A stretch of DNA of 64,000 nucleotides from Actinomycetota bacterium. GTDB taxonomy: Bacteria; Actinomycetota; Coriobacteriia; Anaerosomatales; Anaerosomataceae. Of the stretch, positions 25,079 to 33,474 are shown in pieces (within the stretch, counting starts at the first letter, position 1; every line of letters starts with the position of its first letter). The stretch covers positions 106,046 to 170,045 of the forward strand of contig RCMX01000002.1 of assembly GCA_004348925.1 (NCBI GenBank), written 5' to 3'. The notes beneath the pieces are model-generated. The model ran no database searches. It worked only from the letters and a program-made list of their open reading frames with translations, and was not told the origin of the DNA. The position numbers and the translations under genes were made by a program.

Positions 25079-27163
25079 ATGCGTCCTGACAAGCTGGTCG
25101 TGAAGACGCTTCGCGCGGGCGGCGGAAAGCCGATGACCGCCGGGGACCTCGCCGCTGCGCTGGAGGGCGAGGGTCTGGCAGAGTCCCGAATCGCGACGGT
25201 TCTCGCATCGCTCGTGAAGTCCGGAGCGGTAGCCGAGGGACCCGGTGGCACGTATATCGCGCTCAAGGAGCGCGGACTGCTCGTGGGACGTGTGACCATG
25301 AACCGCAGGGGATTCGCGTTCGTGGTGACGCCGGTCGGCGACGTGTACGTAGGACGCCGAGACACCAACGGCGCGATGCATGGCGACACCGTCGCGCTCA
25401 GGCTGAACGATCAGCGCTCGCGCGAGGGGCGCTCCGGTGAGATCGTTCAGGTGCTCGAGCGCGCGGTCACCCGCGTGGTGGGCACGTTCGAGCGGCACGG
25501 CGCGCTCGGTATCGTGACGCCAACCGATGCGCGGGTTCGCTCGGACATCTTCGTGAGCCTCAAGGGCGACGTCATGCCCAGGCCGAACGACATCGTCGTG
25601 GCACGCATCACGCGCTACGCCACGCAGCGCGATGCGATGCAGGGCGTCATCGAAGAAGTCCTCGGCCCGGCGGATGCGCCTGGCGTGGACGTGGAGATCG
25701 TCATCCGCGAGCACTCGCTGCCGACCGCGTTTTCCGAGGAGGTCGAGGCAGCCGCGAACGTGCTCGTGCAAGACGGGGAGGCGGAGCTCGCGCGCGGCCG
25801 TACGGACGTCCGCGACCTGTTCACGGTCACGATCGACCCGACCGACGCGAAGGACTTCGACGACGCCATCTCCATCGAGCGCCGCGAGGGCGGTTTCCGC
25901 ATGTGGGTGCATATCGCCGACGTGAGCCACTACGTGCCGTGGGGGAGCGTCATCGACGAAGAGGCGCGTATGCGCGCGACCTCCGTCTATCTTGTCGACC
26001 GCGTCATTCCGATGCTTCCCGAGCGACTCAGCAACGGTATCTGTTCGCTCAATCCCGCCGAGGACCGCCTGACGTTCACGGTTGAGATGGACCTCGACAA
26101 GACGGGACTCGTCGAGGCGTACCGCCTGTACCCTTCGGTCATGCGAAGCGACCACCGGCTCGACTACGATACCGTGGATCGCTGGCTTTCGGGTGGCGGC
26201 TTCGCGAACGACGAGCTCAAGCGCGTGCTCACCGACTTCCGCTCGGCGGCAGACGCGATCCACAAGCGGCGTATCGCGCGGGGCGGGCTCGACTTCGACA
26301 CCGTCGAGGCGCGCGTGAAGCTTGACGAGACCGGCAAGCCGATCGAGGTCGTGCTGCGAAAGCGCACCGTCGCGACCAACATGATCGAAGAAGCGATGGT
26401 GCTCGCCAATGAAGTCGTCGCGCGCCACATGCGCGATGCCGAAGCGTCGATGATGTACCGCATCCACGAAGATCCGGATCCCGACGCGCTCGGCCAGATC
26501 GCCGTCATCCTCAAGGAATTCGACTACCCGATGAAGGACATCCACGGCGCGAGCCCTCAGACGTTCCAGAAGATCGTGAAGTTCGCGAAGGGCCGCCCTG
26601 AGGAGCTGCTGATCAACTCGCTGTTGCTGCGCGCCCTTGAGCGGGCGCGCTACTCGGAAATCCTTGAGGGACACTTCGGCCTCGCGAGCGATGCGTACTG
26701 CCACTTCACGAGCCCCATCCGGCGCTACCCGGACCTCATCGTTCATCGCCTGCTCAAGGCGCAACTCACCGGGACGCTCGGCAATGAGCCGGTCGCCAGC
26801 ATGGCGCACGAACTCGGCTGGCTCGCCGAGCACTGCTCGGTCATGGAGCGCGAGGCGGAGTCGGCGGAGGATTCGTCGCAGAAGGTCAAGCTCGTGCAAC
26901 TGATGGCCGACCATCTCGGCGAGGTGTTCGAGGGCATCGTCACCGGCGTGATGTCGTTCGGCTTCTTCGTGCAGCTCGACAACACCGCCGAGGGACTCGT
27001 GCACGTGCAGGCGCTCGGCGACGACTACTACCGCTTCGATGCCGAGCGGTTCATGCTCTGGGGGGAGAACCGCGGCAAGCAGTTCCGTCTCGGGCAGCGT
27101 CTCAAGGTACGCGTGCTCGACGTGAGTCCGGCCGAGCGACGGATCGACTTCGAGGTCGCGTGA
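25079..27163 (+). CDS. rnr: Ribonuclease R
   Basis: 694 aa from ATG 25079 with SD GGGGAGG at 6 nt. Winged-helix RNase R N-terminus (DLAAALEGEGLAESRIATVLASLVKSG), cold-shock domains (GRVTMNRRGFAFVVTPVGDVYVG), the RNB catalytic core with metal-binding aspartates DPTDAKDFDDAISIE and the HIADVSHYVPWGS loop, and a C-terminal S1 domain (FEGIVTGVMSFGFFVQLDN). Processive 3'-5' exonuclease for structured RNA. Partners with SmpB-tmRNA in degrading stalled messages; smpB and ssrA lie just downstream. Confidence 0.96.
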   Translation: MRPDKLVVKTLRAGGGKPMTAGDLAAALEGEGLAESRIATVLASLVKSGAVAEGPGGTYIALKERGLLVGRVTMNRRGFAFVVTPVGDVYVGRRDTNGAMHGDTVALRLNDQRSREGRSGEIVQVLERAVTRVVGTFERHGALGIVTPTDARVRSDIFVSLKGDVMPRPNDIVVARITRYATQRDAMQGVIEEVLGPADAPGVDVEIVIREHSLPTAFSEEVEAAANVLVQDGEAELARGRTDVRDLFTVTIDPTDAKDFDDAISIERREGGFRMWVHIADVSHYVPWGSVIDEEARMRATSVYLVDRVIPMLPERLSNGICSLNPAEDRLTFTVEMDLDKTGLVEAYRLYPSVMRSDHRLDYDTVDRWLSGGGFANDELKRVLTDFRSAADAIHKRRIARGGLDFDTVEARVKLDETGKPIEVVLRKRTVATNMIEEAMVLANEVVARHMRDAEASMMYRIHEDPDPDALGQIAVILKEFDYPMKDIHGASPQTFQKIVKFAKGRPEELLINSLLLRALERARYSEILEGHFGLASDAYCHFTSPIRRYPDLIVHRLLKAQLTGTLGNEPVASMAHELGWLAEHCSVMEREAESAEDSSQKVKLVQLMADHLGEVFEGIVTGVMSFGFFVQLDNTAEGLVHVQALGDDYYRFDAERFMLWGENRGKQFRLGQRLKVRVLDVSPAERRIDFEVA

Positions 27164-27191
27164 GGCGGTGGCGCGTGTCAGCGCTCGGCGG

Positions 27192-27197
27192 TACACT
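27192..27197 (+). promoter_or_regulatory. Putative -10 (TACACT) for the M42 peptidase gene
   Basis: TACACT lies 39 nt before ATG 27236; the -35 region is weak. Confidence 0.3.
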
Positions 27198-27235
27198 GAC
27201 ATCTCTTGTCCGCTATTCATCGAGGAGGCCGTTTC

Positions 27236-28297
27236 ATGCGCGCTGAGTCGTTCGATTTCCTCAAGACGCTCGTTGAGGCTCCGTCGCCCTCCGGCTACGA
27301 ACAGCCTGCCGCAAAGGTGTTCCGCGACTACGTGACCCCGATCGCCGACGCGGTGGAGACCAACGTTATGGGTTCGGTCCATGCGACGGTCAACGGCACT
27401 GCGGGCGGCCCGTCGGTCATGCTCGCCGGCCACATCGACGAGATTGGCTTCATGGTCACCTACATCACCGACGACGGTTTCTGCGCGTTCGCCGGCATCG
27501 GCGGTCACGACCCGCAGATCCTGCCAGGCGCTCGCGTCACCGTCCATACCGCCGACGGCCCGCTGCTCGGCGTACTCGGCCGCCTTGCGATTCACCTGCT
27601 GGAGGAAGACGAGCGCAAGCAGGTCGTCAAGATGCACAAGATGTTCATCGACCTCGGCATGAAAGGCGACGAGGTCAAGAAGCGCGTTCGTATCGGCGAT
27701 CCGGTCACCTACGGCGTCGGCATGGAGACCTTCGGCGACAACATGGCGGTCTCGCGCGCATTCGATGACAAGATGGGCGCCTGGATCGCAGCCGAGGTGC
27801 TTCGCTCGGTCAAAGACGCCGGTGGCGCCAAGGGTGACTTCATCGCCGCCGCGACGGTGCAGGAAGAGATCGGCCTGCGCGGCGGTACCACGTCCGCATA
27901 CGGCGTGGACCCTGTCGTGGGCATCGCCGTGGAGGTCACGCACGCGACCGACTACCCGGATGTCGACAAGCGCAAGCACGGCGACGTGAAGTGCGGCGGC
28001 GGTCCGGCCATCGCTCGGGGCGCCAACATCAATCCGCGGGTGTTCGACCTGTTGTGCGAAGCCGCCGAGGCCGAGAAGATCCCGTACCAGGTCGAGGGCG
28101 CGCCTCGCGGCACCGGTACCGATGCGAATGCCATCCAACTTTCGCGTGGAGGCAAGGCGGCCGCGCTTGTGAGCGTCCCGCTGCGCTACATGCACACACC
28201 CACCGAGGTGCTGTCGATCGATGACCTCGAGAACACCGTGAAGCTGCTCTCGGCGTTCGTTCTGCGCCTCACGCCAGACACCGACTTCACACCGTAA
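27236..28297 (+). CDS. M42 family metallopeptidase (glutamyl aminopeptidase/endoglucanase-like)
   Basis: 353 aa from ATG 27236, SD GAGGAGG at 7 nt. M42 metal-site segments are in order: LAGHIDEIGFMVTYI, the FDDKMGAW bridging aspartate, VQEEIGLRGG (catalytic glutamates) and EVTHATDYP, with YMHTPTEVLSIDDLEN at the end. These cobalt/zinc aminopeptidases form large dodecameric shells in the cytoplasm and trim peptides released by proteases. The exact specificity cannot be told. Confidence 0.94.
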   Translation: MRAESFDFLKTLVEAPSPSGYEQPAAKVFRDYVTPIADAVETNVMGSVHATVNGTAGGPSVMLAGHIDEIGFMVTYITDDGFCAFAGIGGHDPQILPGARVTVHTADGPLLGVLGRLAIHLLEEDERKQVVKMHKMFIDLGMKGDEVKKRVRIGDPVTYGVGMETFGDNMAVSRAFDDKMGAWIAAEVLRSVKDAGGAKGDFIAAATVQEEIGLRGGTTSAYGVDPVVGIAVEVTHATDYPDVDKRKHGDVKCGGGPAIARGANINPRVFDLLCEAAEAEKIPYQVEGAPRGTGTDANAIQLSRGGKAAALVSVPLRYMHTPTEVLSIDDLENTVKLLSAFVLRLTPDTDFTP

Positions 28298-28312
28298 CGA
28301 ACGAGTAGAGCC

Positions 28313-28783
28313 GTGCCCAAAGAAGAGCGCCTCATAGCCAACAACAAGAAGGCCTTCCACGACTACACCGTGGTCGAGACCTTTGAAGTCGGCATCGCGC
28401 TTACGGGCACCGAGGTCAAGTCGTTGCGCGAGAACAAGGCGAGCCTGCGCGACGCGTTCGCCTCGGTGAAGCGCGGCGAGGTATGGCTCCACAACGTGCA
28501 CATATCGCCATACAGCCATGGCAATCGCGGCAACGTGGATCCCAACCGCGCGCGAAAGCTGCTGTTGCACAAGAACGAGATCCGCTACCTCATCGGCAAG
28601 ACGAAGGAGACCGGATTCACGCTCGTGCCGCTCAAGATGTACTTCGCGACGACGGGGCTCGTGAAGCTCGAGCTCGCACTCGCGCGAGGCAAGAAGTCGT
28701 ATGACAAGCGCGACGCGCTTGCCGAGAAGGACGCGAAGCGCGACGTCGCCCGGGCACTCAAAGACCGCACGCTCGGCAGGTAA
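28313..28783 (+). CDS. smpB: SsrA-binding protein SmpB
   Basis: 156 aa, GTG 28313, 15 bp after the peptidase gene. Typical core: [66 protein letters not shown] and the basic C-terminal tail [24 protein letters not shown]. It carries tmRNA into stalled ribosomes. ssrA follows 99 bp downstream, the classic arrangement. Confidence 0.97.
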   Translation: MPKEERLIANNKKAFHDYTVVETFEVGIALTGTEVKSLRENKASLRDAFASVKRGEVWLHNVHISPYSHGNRGNVDPNRARKLLLHKNEIRYLIGKTKETGFTLVPLKMYFATTGLVKLELALARGKKSYDKRDALAEKDAKRDVARALKDRTLGR

Positions 28784-28807
28784 CGGCACGACGCTTGCAC
28801 TGACAAG

Positions 28808-28836
28808 GTGACGTGGCGTGGCTGCGGGGATATACT
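28808..28836 (+). promoter_or_regulatory. Promoter of tmRNA gene
   Basis: GTGACG (28808-28813), 17-bp spacer, TATACT (28831-28836). Start predicted near 28843, about 40 nt before the mature 5' end, implying 5' processing. Confidence 0.6.
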
Positions 28837-28882
28837 ACGCATCCGCGCTCAGCGCGGCAGGACGTTGACAACGTTCGATTCC

Positions 28883-29233
28883 GGGGGCGACTGGATTCGA
28901 CATGATAGGTTCGAGGGTAGCAGCAGGTCGAGGTCTCCTCGCCTCGTTAAACAGGGGTAAAGACGCTCAAGCGTCGACAATAATTACGCTCTCGCTGCTT
29001 AATTAAGTAGCGACGTCGCCCGGTGAGAGTCCCCGTCACCGGTCCCGACGTCACTCAGGGGACATGCGCGACGGACGTAGGCTGTATGCCGTTATGCGCG
29101 AGAATGAACGGCCAGGGCACGGGCACGCGGGTCACCGAGTGTCGCCCGTTCTGACGATAATCGGTGTCTGAGCCTGGAGATACTACCCGGGGGTCTATTG
29201 TGGACCGGAGTTCGATTCTCCGCGCCTCCACCA
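28883..29233 (+). ncRNA. ssrA: Transfer-messenger RNA (tmRNA)
   Basis: The 5' end GGGGGCGACTGGATTCGAC is the hallmark tmRNA start. The first seven bases pair with CGCCTCC near the 3' end (one G-U), followed by discriminator A and encoded CCA (to 29233). The T-arm is CGGAG-TTCGATT-CTCCG. The tag frame ends D-N-N-Y-A-L-A-A before TAA at 29000-29002; the resume codon is not obvious, since the usual GCN/GGN is not seen just upstream. Rescues stalled ribosomes with SmpB and tags peptides for ClpXP (encoded at 53.9-55.7 kb). Confidence 0.96.
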
Positions 29234-29242
29234 CACGTTTGC

Positions 29243-29276
29243 AGGAGTCTGCCGATCGCCGGCAGGCTCCTGTTCT
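29243..29276 (+). terminator. Terminator after tmRNA
   Basis: 12-bp stem AGGAGTCTGCCG / CGGCAGGCTCCT (one G-U pair), loop ATCGC, followed by GTTCTC. Confidence 0.75.
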
Positions 29277-29297
29277 CATAGGAGGGCGGCGAGCTGC

Positions 29298-29326
29298 TTT
29301 ACAGGCATTACCTGCGCTGGTATGTT
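29298..29326 (+). promoter_or_regulatory. Promoter of first multihaem cytochrome
   Basis: TTTACA (29298-29303), 17-bp spacer, TATGTT (29321-29326); about 33-nt leader to ATG 29366. Confidence 0.55.
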
Positions 29327-29365
29327 CTGCGCAGTCGCACCATGGGGTCTTCCAGGGGAGTCGCA

Positions 29366-30478
29366 ATGAGGGTCGGACTGACGCGCACGATCGCCCTGCT
29401 CACGATCACGATGGCGTTCCTGGCCTCGGCGTCAGTTGCTCTCGGCTGGAATGAGACGGGCATGGTTCCCAAGGGCGGATCGAACGGCTACGGCGATTGC
29501 GCCTACTGTCACACTCCGGGATGGACCAACACGGGCTACGGGCCGCACCGTGGCTACTCCAACGGCACGCGCGTGTGCGAGCATTGCCACACCCTGCACG
29601 ATTCGGGATCCGCCACGCAGCTTCTGATCGGTGCAACGATCCAGGCCACGTGTCAGACCTGTCACGATGGCAGCGGCGGGAGGGGCGTCTACGGAGCGAT
29701 TGCGGCGAGGGGACTGGCGGTCGGCGCGCGGCATCGCACCGAGGCCACGTCGGTCGTTCCCGGCGGCAACGCTGGCGACGGTGGTAGTGCTGTGATGGCG
29801 TTTGCCGGGACGAGCGGGACGCTCACCTGCAGCGATTGCCATACGCCGCACGGGCAGAATGCGGTGACACCGTTTCTAGGCGAGCGCATGCGCGTCTACA
29901 TGGGGGGCTACCCCTCGTACGTCTCGAATAGACTGCTCAAGCAGCGCCCTGCGAACGTTGCGACCGCTGTTGCCGAATACGGTTCAGACTGGTGCATGGC
30001 GTGTCATCAAGGTCGCGCTTCCGGGGTGGTCGGCGGTGCGATGAATCATCCTGTCGAATCGAAGCTGACGACGGCATCTCCGTACAACTACCGCCAGCTC
30101 GGCATCATCACGGGATCCGGCTCTGTTGCGACGACCGCGACGACCATCGGATTCGCGGGAAACAACTATGGCTACTCCTACAACACCGGCTACCTAATGC
30201 CGTACCCACGGGTGGGCACGCAAGCCGGACACCTGCCCATCTGCCAGCAGTGCCATGAGGACACACGTTTCGTGGGCACGCTCACAGAGGATGGCACGCA
30301 GGCGATTCCGAGCAGGACGACCATCCTTGCGGGAGATGGCTGGCAGTCAGTCGAGAACCCGCGGTTCCAGAACTTCCCGCACGAAACGCAGGGCTACCGG
30401 ATGCTGGTCGAGTCGACCACGACGGCGTTCATGGACGACCTCTGCCTGAACTGCCATCCGAAGCCCGCACTTCCGTAG
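29366..30478 (+). CDS. Secreted seven-haem c-type cytochrome
   Basis: 370 aa from ATG 29366 with SD AGGGGAG; ATG 29342 is in frame without SD. Signal peptide of about 28 residues (TIALLTITMAFLASASVALG). Seven CxxCH haem motifs in order: CAYCH, CEHCH, CQTCH, CSDCH, CMACH, CQQCH, CLNCH, with the doublecys-like TPHG, HQGR and EDTR contexts. The C-terminal block RFQNFPHETQGYRMLVEST is shared with the cytochrome at 33475. Likely an extracytoplasmic electron carrier; donor and acceptor unknown. No haem-lyase genes are in the window. Confidence 0.92.
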   Translation: MRVGLTRTIALLTITMAFLASASVALGWNETGMVPKGGSNGYGDCAYCHTPGWTNTGYGPHRGYSNGTRVCEHCHTLHDSGSATQLLIGATIQATCQTCHDGSGGRGVYGAIAARGLAVGARHRTEATSVVPGGNAGDGGSAVMAFAGTSGTLTCSDCHTPHGQNAVTPFLGERMRVYMGGYPSYVSNRLLKQRPANVATAVAEYGSDWCMACHQGRASGVVGGAMNHPVESKLTTASPYNYRQLGIITGSGSVATTATTIGFAGNNYGYSYNTGYLMPYPRVGTQAGHLPICQQCHEDTRFVGTLTEDGTQAIPSRTTILAGDGWQSVENPRFQNFPHETQGYRMLVESTTTAFMDDLCLNCHPKPALP

Positions 30479-30501
30479 CGCGCAGGCAGCTGTCGGGACG
30501 A

Positions 30502-30861
30502 CTACTCTTCTGTAGGATCGACTCTGCGACGAGCGACCTTGCGCCTGGCGTTCACGTGCTTGGCCATGAGCGTCCGCTCCTTCGCCGAACGGGACTTCCT
30601 GGTCGGAACGCGCTCTGTCGCCACGTACGATTGCTCGGCGAAGCGCTTCCGGAGTCGCGCGAGCGCTGCCTTCTTGTTGAGGTACTGGCTCCGCTCGCGC
30701 CGCGCCACCACGACGATACCGCTTGGCCGATGCTTCAGGCGCACGGCGCTGTCGGTCGTGTTCACGCCTTGCCCGCCAGGGCCTGTGGCGCGAAACGTCG
30801 TGACGTCGCACTCCGCCAGTAGCGCGTCATCGTCCTCTGGCATCTTGTAGTCGCGGTCCAT
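30502..30861 (-). CDS. Release-factor-like GGQ domain protein (alternative ribosome rescue)
   Basis: 119 aa from ATG 30861, SD GGAGGT on the minus strand. Only the peptidyl-tRNA hydrolysis domain of class I release factors is present: ATGPGGQGVNTTDSAVRLKHRP with GGQ at residues 29-31. It ends in a basic tail (AKHVNARRKVARRR) as in ArfB/YaeJ and mitochondrial relatives that enter the empty mRNA channel of stalled ribosomes. No stop-codon-reading domain. It lies 1.3 kb from ssrA, suggesting a tmRNA-independent backup. Convergent with the cytochrome gene. Confidence 0.82.
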   Translation of the reverse strand: MDRDYKMPEDDDALLAECDVTTFRATGPGGQGVNTTDSAVRLKHRPSGIVVVARRERSQYLNKKAALARLRKRFAEQSYVATERVPTRKSRSAKERTLMAKHVNARRKVARRRVDPTEE

Positions 30862-30966
30862 CGAAACCTCCGAAGCCATTCTAGCGCGCAACGGTCGCGT
30901 GACGGACGCCGCGGTTCGGGTGACCTACCCGCCCGCCCGGGTTACGGTTGGGGTCGGAGGTGCTCG

Positions 30967-31635
30967 ATGTCTCAAGGTCCCCACCCTCAGCCCGAACTCA
31001 GGACGATCGTGTGGCGCGCGCTCGGTGCGCTCGCGCTCATCCAGCTTGCGCTCGCCGCGATCTTTCGCGGCCTGCTCCTCGTCGCCCACGGCACCGGCAG
31101 CGTCTTCCGCTTCCAGCTCGTGAACGGCGCCAGCTTCTTGGCCCTCGGCATCCTGCTGCTCATCGTCTTTCGCCCCACGCTATCCGCGCTCGGCCTGTCT
31201 CTTGCCGGCAAGCCCATGCATACGTGGGCTCTGTCGTTTCTCGGCGTCGCTCTCGTTCTGACGCTGGTGATCACCTCGCGATCGTTCGGCATCATGCCTT
31301 TCGTCCTCAATCTGACGTTCGGACTTGCGGTGCCTGCGTTCGAGGAGCTGCTCTTTCGCGGCTGGCTCTTCGGTAAGCTGCGGCCCATCTCGGCCGGGCC
31401 CCGTGCCGCGTGGGTGACGATTTCGACGGGCGCGGTACTGTTCGGGCTGTGGCACCTGGGCTATGCCCCCACGCTGCTACAGCATCCGGCGCATCCTGAG
31501 ATAGCGTCGTTGCTGGCATTCAAGGTCGGCTACGGGACCGTCCTCGGTCTTGCCACCGGCTGGCTACGCGAGCGCACCGGTGGTACGTACGCGCCTTTCG
31601 TGCTGCACGCGGTCGCGAACATCTTCGCGCCATAG
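30967..31635 (+). CDS. CPBP family intramembrane metalloprotease
   Basis: 222 aa, ATG 30967, SD GGAGGTG at 5 nt. Six to seven hydrophobic segments. Abi/CAAX protease motifs: EELLFRGWLFGKL (EExxxR), FGLWHLGYAP (FxxxH) and the C-terminal HAVANI. These membrane-embedded glutamate-type proteases act in prenyl-protein processing, bacteriocin immunity or stress. The substrate here is unknown, as no bacteriocin gene is nearby. Confidence 0.9.
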   Translation: MSQGPHPQPELRTIVWRALGALALIQLALAAIFRGLLLVAHGTGSVFRFQLVNGASFLALGILLLIVFRPTLSALGLSLAGKPMHTWALSFLGVALVLTLVITSRSFGIMPFVLNLTFGLAVPAFEELLFRGWLFGKLRPISAGPRAAWVTISTGAVLFGLWHLGYAPTLLQHPAHPEIASLLAFKVGYGTVLGLATGWLRERTGGTYAPFVLHAVANIFAP

Positions 31636-31648
31636 CCAGAGGGTATGG

Positions 31649-31661
31649 GATACTGACGCCA
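31649..31661 (+). promoter_or_regulatory. Leaderless-type promoter at the 31661 gene
   Basis: GATACT (31649-31654) ends 6 nt before ATG 31661, so transcription would begin at or next to the start codon; no SD is visible. Confidence 0.35.
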
Positions 31662-32035
31662 TGACCGAGAAGACCCGATACGGCTTCACCGCCGAGGCGT
31701 GGCGCGCCGGCAAGGCCGAAGCGCGCGACTTTCTCATCGCACGCGCTCGCGAGCGCGGCACGACCACGTATTCCGAGCTGTGCGATGCCGTCACCGCGAT
31801 CCGCCTCCGACCGTACTCGTTCGGCATGATGAAGTTCCTGAACGAGGTGTGCGCCGAGGAGGACGCCGCCAACGGCATCATGCTCGCCTCGCTCGTGACG
31901 CGCAAGGACTCCGGCATGCCCGGCGACGGGTACTTCAAGTTCGCAAGCGGGCTCGGCCGCGACGCTTGCGACCGCGAGGCGTTCTGGCGCTCGGAGATCG
32001 AGCGAATCTACGCAGCATTCCCCCCGAAGGAGTAA
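31661..32035 (+). CDS. Small conserved protein of unknown function
   Basis: 124 aa, ATG 31661. Soluble alpha/beta protein. Residues 1-60 are helical (WRAGKAEARDFLIARARERGTTTYSELCDAV), then the motif MLASLVTRKDSGMPGDGYFKFASGLG, which I recall in unnamed actinobacterial proteins, and a helical end. No catalytic residues can be assigned. The end carries the SD (AAGGAG) of the following membrane gene, so they form an operon. Confidence 0.75.
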   Translation: MTEKTRYGFTAEAWRAGKAEARDFLIARARERGTTTYSELCDAVTAIRLRPYSFGMMKFLNEVCAEEDAANGIMLASLVTRKDSGMPGDGYFKFASGLGRDACDREAFWRSEIERIYAAFPPKE

Positions 32036-32041
32036 TCGAGC

Positions 32042-32506
32042 ATGCCGGCATTCGTTGCCGGGCTACCCGCCTGGCTGAAGTATATGGTCATCACCGTGAT
32101 TCCCTGGATCGAGTTGCGGGGGGCTGTTCCGCTCGCCGTCCAGCAGCACGAGCAGTACTATCTGCCGCTCATCCTGATCTCCAACCTCGCCATATTCTGG
32201 CCCGGCTACTACTTCCTGGAGCTCGTCTACCATCGGATCCCGGAGGGTTGTTGGCTGCACCGCAAGCTCGAGGGCATTCGCGTCAAGGCTCATCCGCTGG
32301 TCGAGAAGTATGGTGTGCTCGGACTTGCCGTGTTCGTCGCGATTCCGCTGCCGGGCACGGGCGCCTACTCCGGGACTGCCGCCTCCTGGCTCCTTAAGAT
32401 GGAGCCCAAGAAGGCGTTTCTAGCGGTGTCCCTCGGCGTGATCGGCGCATTCTTTCTCGTCTGGGCCGTGTCGGCCGGGGTTGCCGCCGGCTTCAGGCTG
32501 TTCTAG
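32042..32506 (+). CDS. Small multidrug-export-type membrane protein (COG2426-like)
   Basis: 154 aa, ATG 32042, SD AAGGAG at 8-9 nt. Characteristic signatures: VITVIPWIELRGAVPLAV at the first hairpin, ALAIFWPGYYF-like helix, then YGVLGLAVFVAIPLPGTGAYSGTAASWLL and a closing helix (VSLGVIGAFFLVWAVSAGVAAG). Four membrane segments. The family label is historical; actual transport function is not established. Confidence 0.85.
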   Translation: MPAFVAGLPAWLKYMVITVIPWIELRGAVPLAVQQHEQYYLPLILISNLAIFWPGYYFLELVYHRIPEGCWLHRKLEGIRVKAHPLVEKYGVLGLAVFVAIPLPGTGAYSGTAASWLLKMEPKKAFLAVSLGVIGAFFLVWAVSAGVAAGFRLF

Positions 32507-32527
32507 CGCTCCGCCAGGCTCACCGAG

Positions 32528-33364
32528 ATGACACAGCCGCATCTGCCACGTCGAACCCCCTTCGCGTTCGGGCTCACCTTCGTCCCGCCCGGGGCGCTCG
32601 GCGGCCTCGTCACGGGCACCTCCGAGCCCGCACAGTCGGTACTTCGAGCATGCCAGGAGCTTCGTGCGGCATTCGCGTTCGTTCCGTCCTGGGAACCCTG
32701 GGCCGAGCAGACCCTCGACGTCCTCGTGAGTGCGGGCGTTAGCGCTTTCTGGGCCGTTCAGGGACCGTTGTGGCCCGTCCTGCGTGCCCGGGGCATCGTG
32801 GAGGGGCTGCGTGAGACGCTCACGGATCCTTCGGGCATGTTGCAGCGCATCGAATCCGGCCTGGACGCGGTCGTCGCCCGCGCCAGGCATGGCCTCGAAT
32901 CCGGCGCCGCGGGAATCGTGCTTGCCGAGGACCTGGCGGGTACCGAGGGTCCGCTGGTGGCACCTGACTTCGCGATCGAGCAGTTGCTGCCGGCGTACAC
33001 TGCGGTCGTTCGAGTCACGAGCGAGTTCTCTTCTCCTGCGATTCTCCATTCCGACGGTGACACGCGCTGGTTGCTGGGAGCGGTCAAGCGCGCCGGCTTC
33101 ACGGCGGTCCATGCCGGGGGAGGACTGGATTTCGATGGTTTCGAGCGGTTGTTCTGGGCCGCCAGGGCGAATGACCTTGCCGTTATCGGCGGTCTGCAGA
33201 GTACGGCTCTGTCGAACGGGCGCGCGCAGGCAGAGGTGCTGGGAAGTCGGGCGGGTTTGCTTGCCCGGGCAGGGGGCCTCCTGCTTGGCGACGATGGCGG
33301 AATCACCGAGCCGCAGCAGATTGCCCTGCTCGCCGAAGCGCTGGTCGCCGCTCGCACGATTTGA
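32528..33364 (+). CDS. Short uroporphyrinogen decarboxylase-superfamily protein
   Basis: 278 aa, ATG 32528. Weak but ordered resemblance to the URO-D/methyltransferase superfamily: a glycine/alanine-rich helix, AAGIVLAEDLAGTEGPLVAPDFAIEQLLPAY (matching the D-G--GP--SP------PY block), PAILHSDGDTRWLLGAVKRAGFTAVHAG (HSDG block) and a final GLLLGDDGGI. It is about 60 residues shorter than HemE and lacks the N-terminal arginine-rich FAGRYLPE-like substrate motif. A corrinoid-linked methyl transfer or unknown function is more likely than haem synthesis. Confidence 0.65.
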   Translation: MTQPHLPRRTPFAFGLTFVPPGALGGLVTGTSEPAQSVLRACQELRAAFAFVPSWEPWAEQTLDVLVSAGVSAFWAVQGPLWPVLRARGIVEGLRETLTDPSGMLQRIESGLDAVVARARHGLESGAAGIVLAEDLAGTEGPLVAPDFAIEQLLPAYTAVVRVTSEFSSPAILHSDGDTRWLLGAVKRAGFTAVHAGGGLDFDGFERLFWAARANDLAVIGGLQSTALSNGRAQAEVLGSRAGLLARAGGLLLGDDGGITEPQQIALLAEALVAARTI

Positions 33365-33474
33365 TCTCTTCGGTCGCCGGTCGCCCTGCCTGCAGTTTCC
33401 AGGTACTATCTTGAATCAGAAGATGCGAACGCTGAACTACGATGCTTCGCTGCACGACCGGGGGAGGGGTACGT

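Noticed and set aside
24971-28789. Very long minus-strand open frame (over 1200 codons) opposite rnr, the M42 peptidase and smpB
   Set aside because: It is a mirror of high-GC coding sequence: low-complexity His/Arg/Val-rich translation, no domain, and it lies entirely under three certain genes.
29342-29365. Upstream ATG for the first cytochrome
   Set aside because: No SD, and it adds residues before a good signal peptide; ATG 29366 has SD AGGGGAG.
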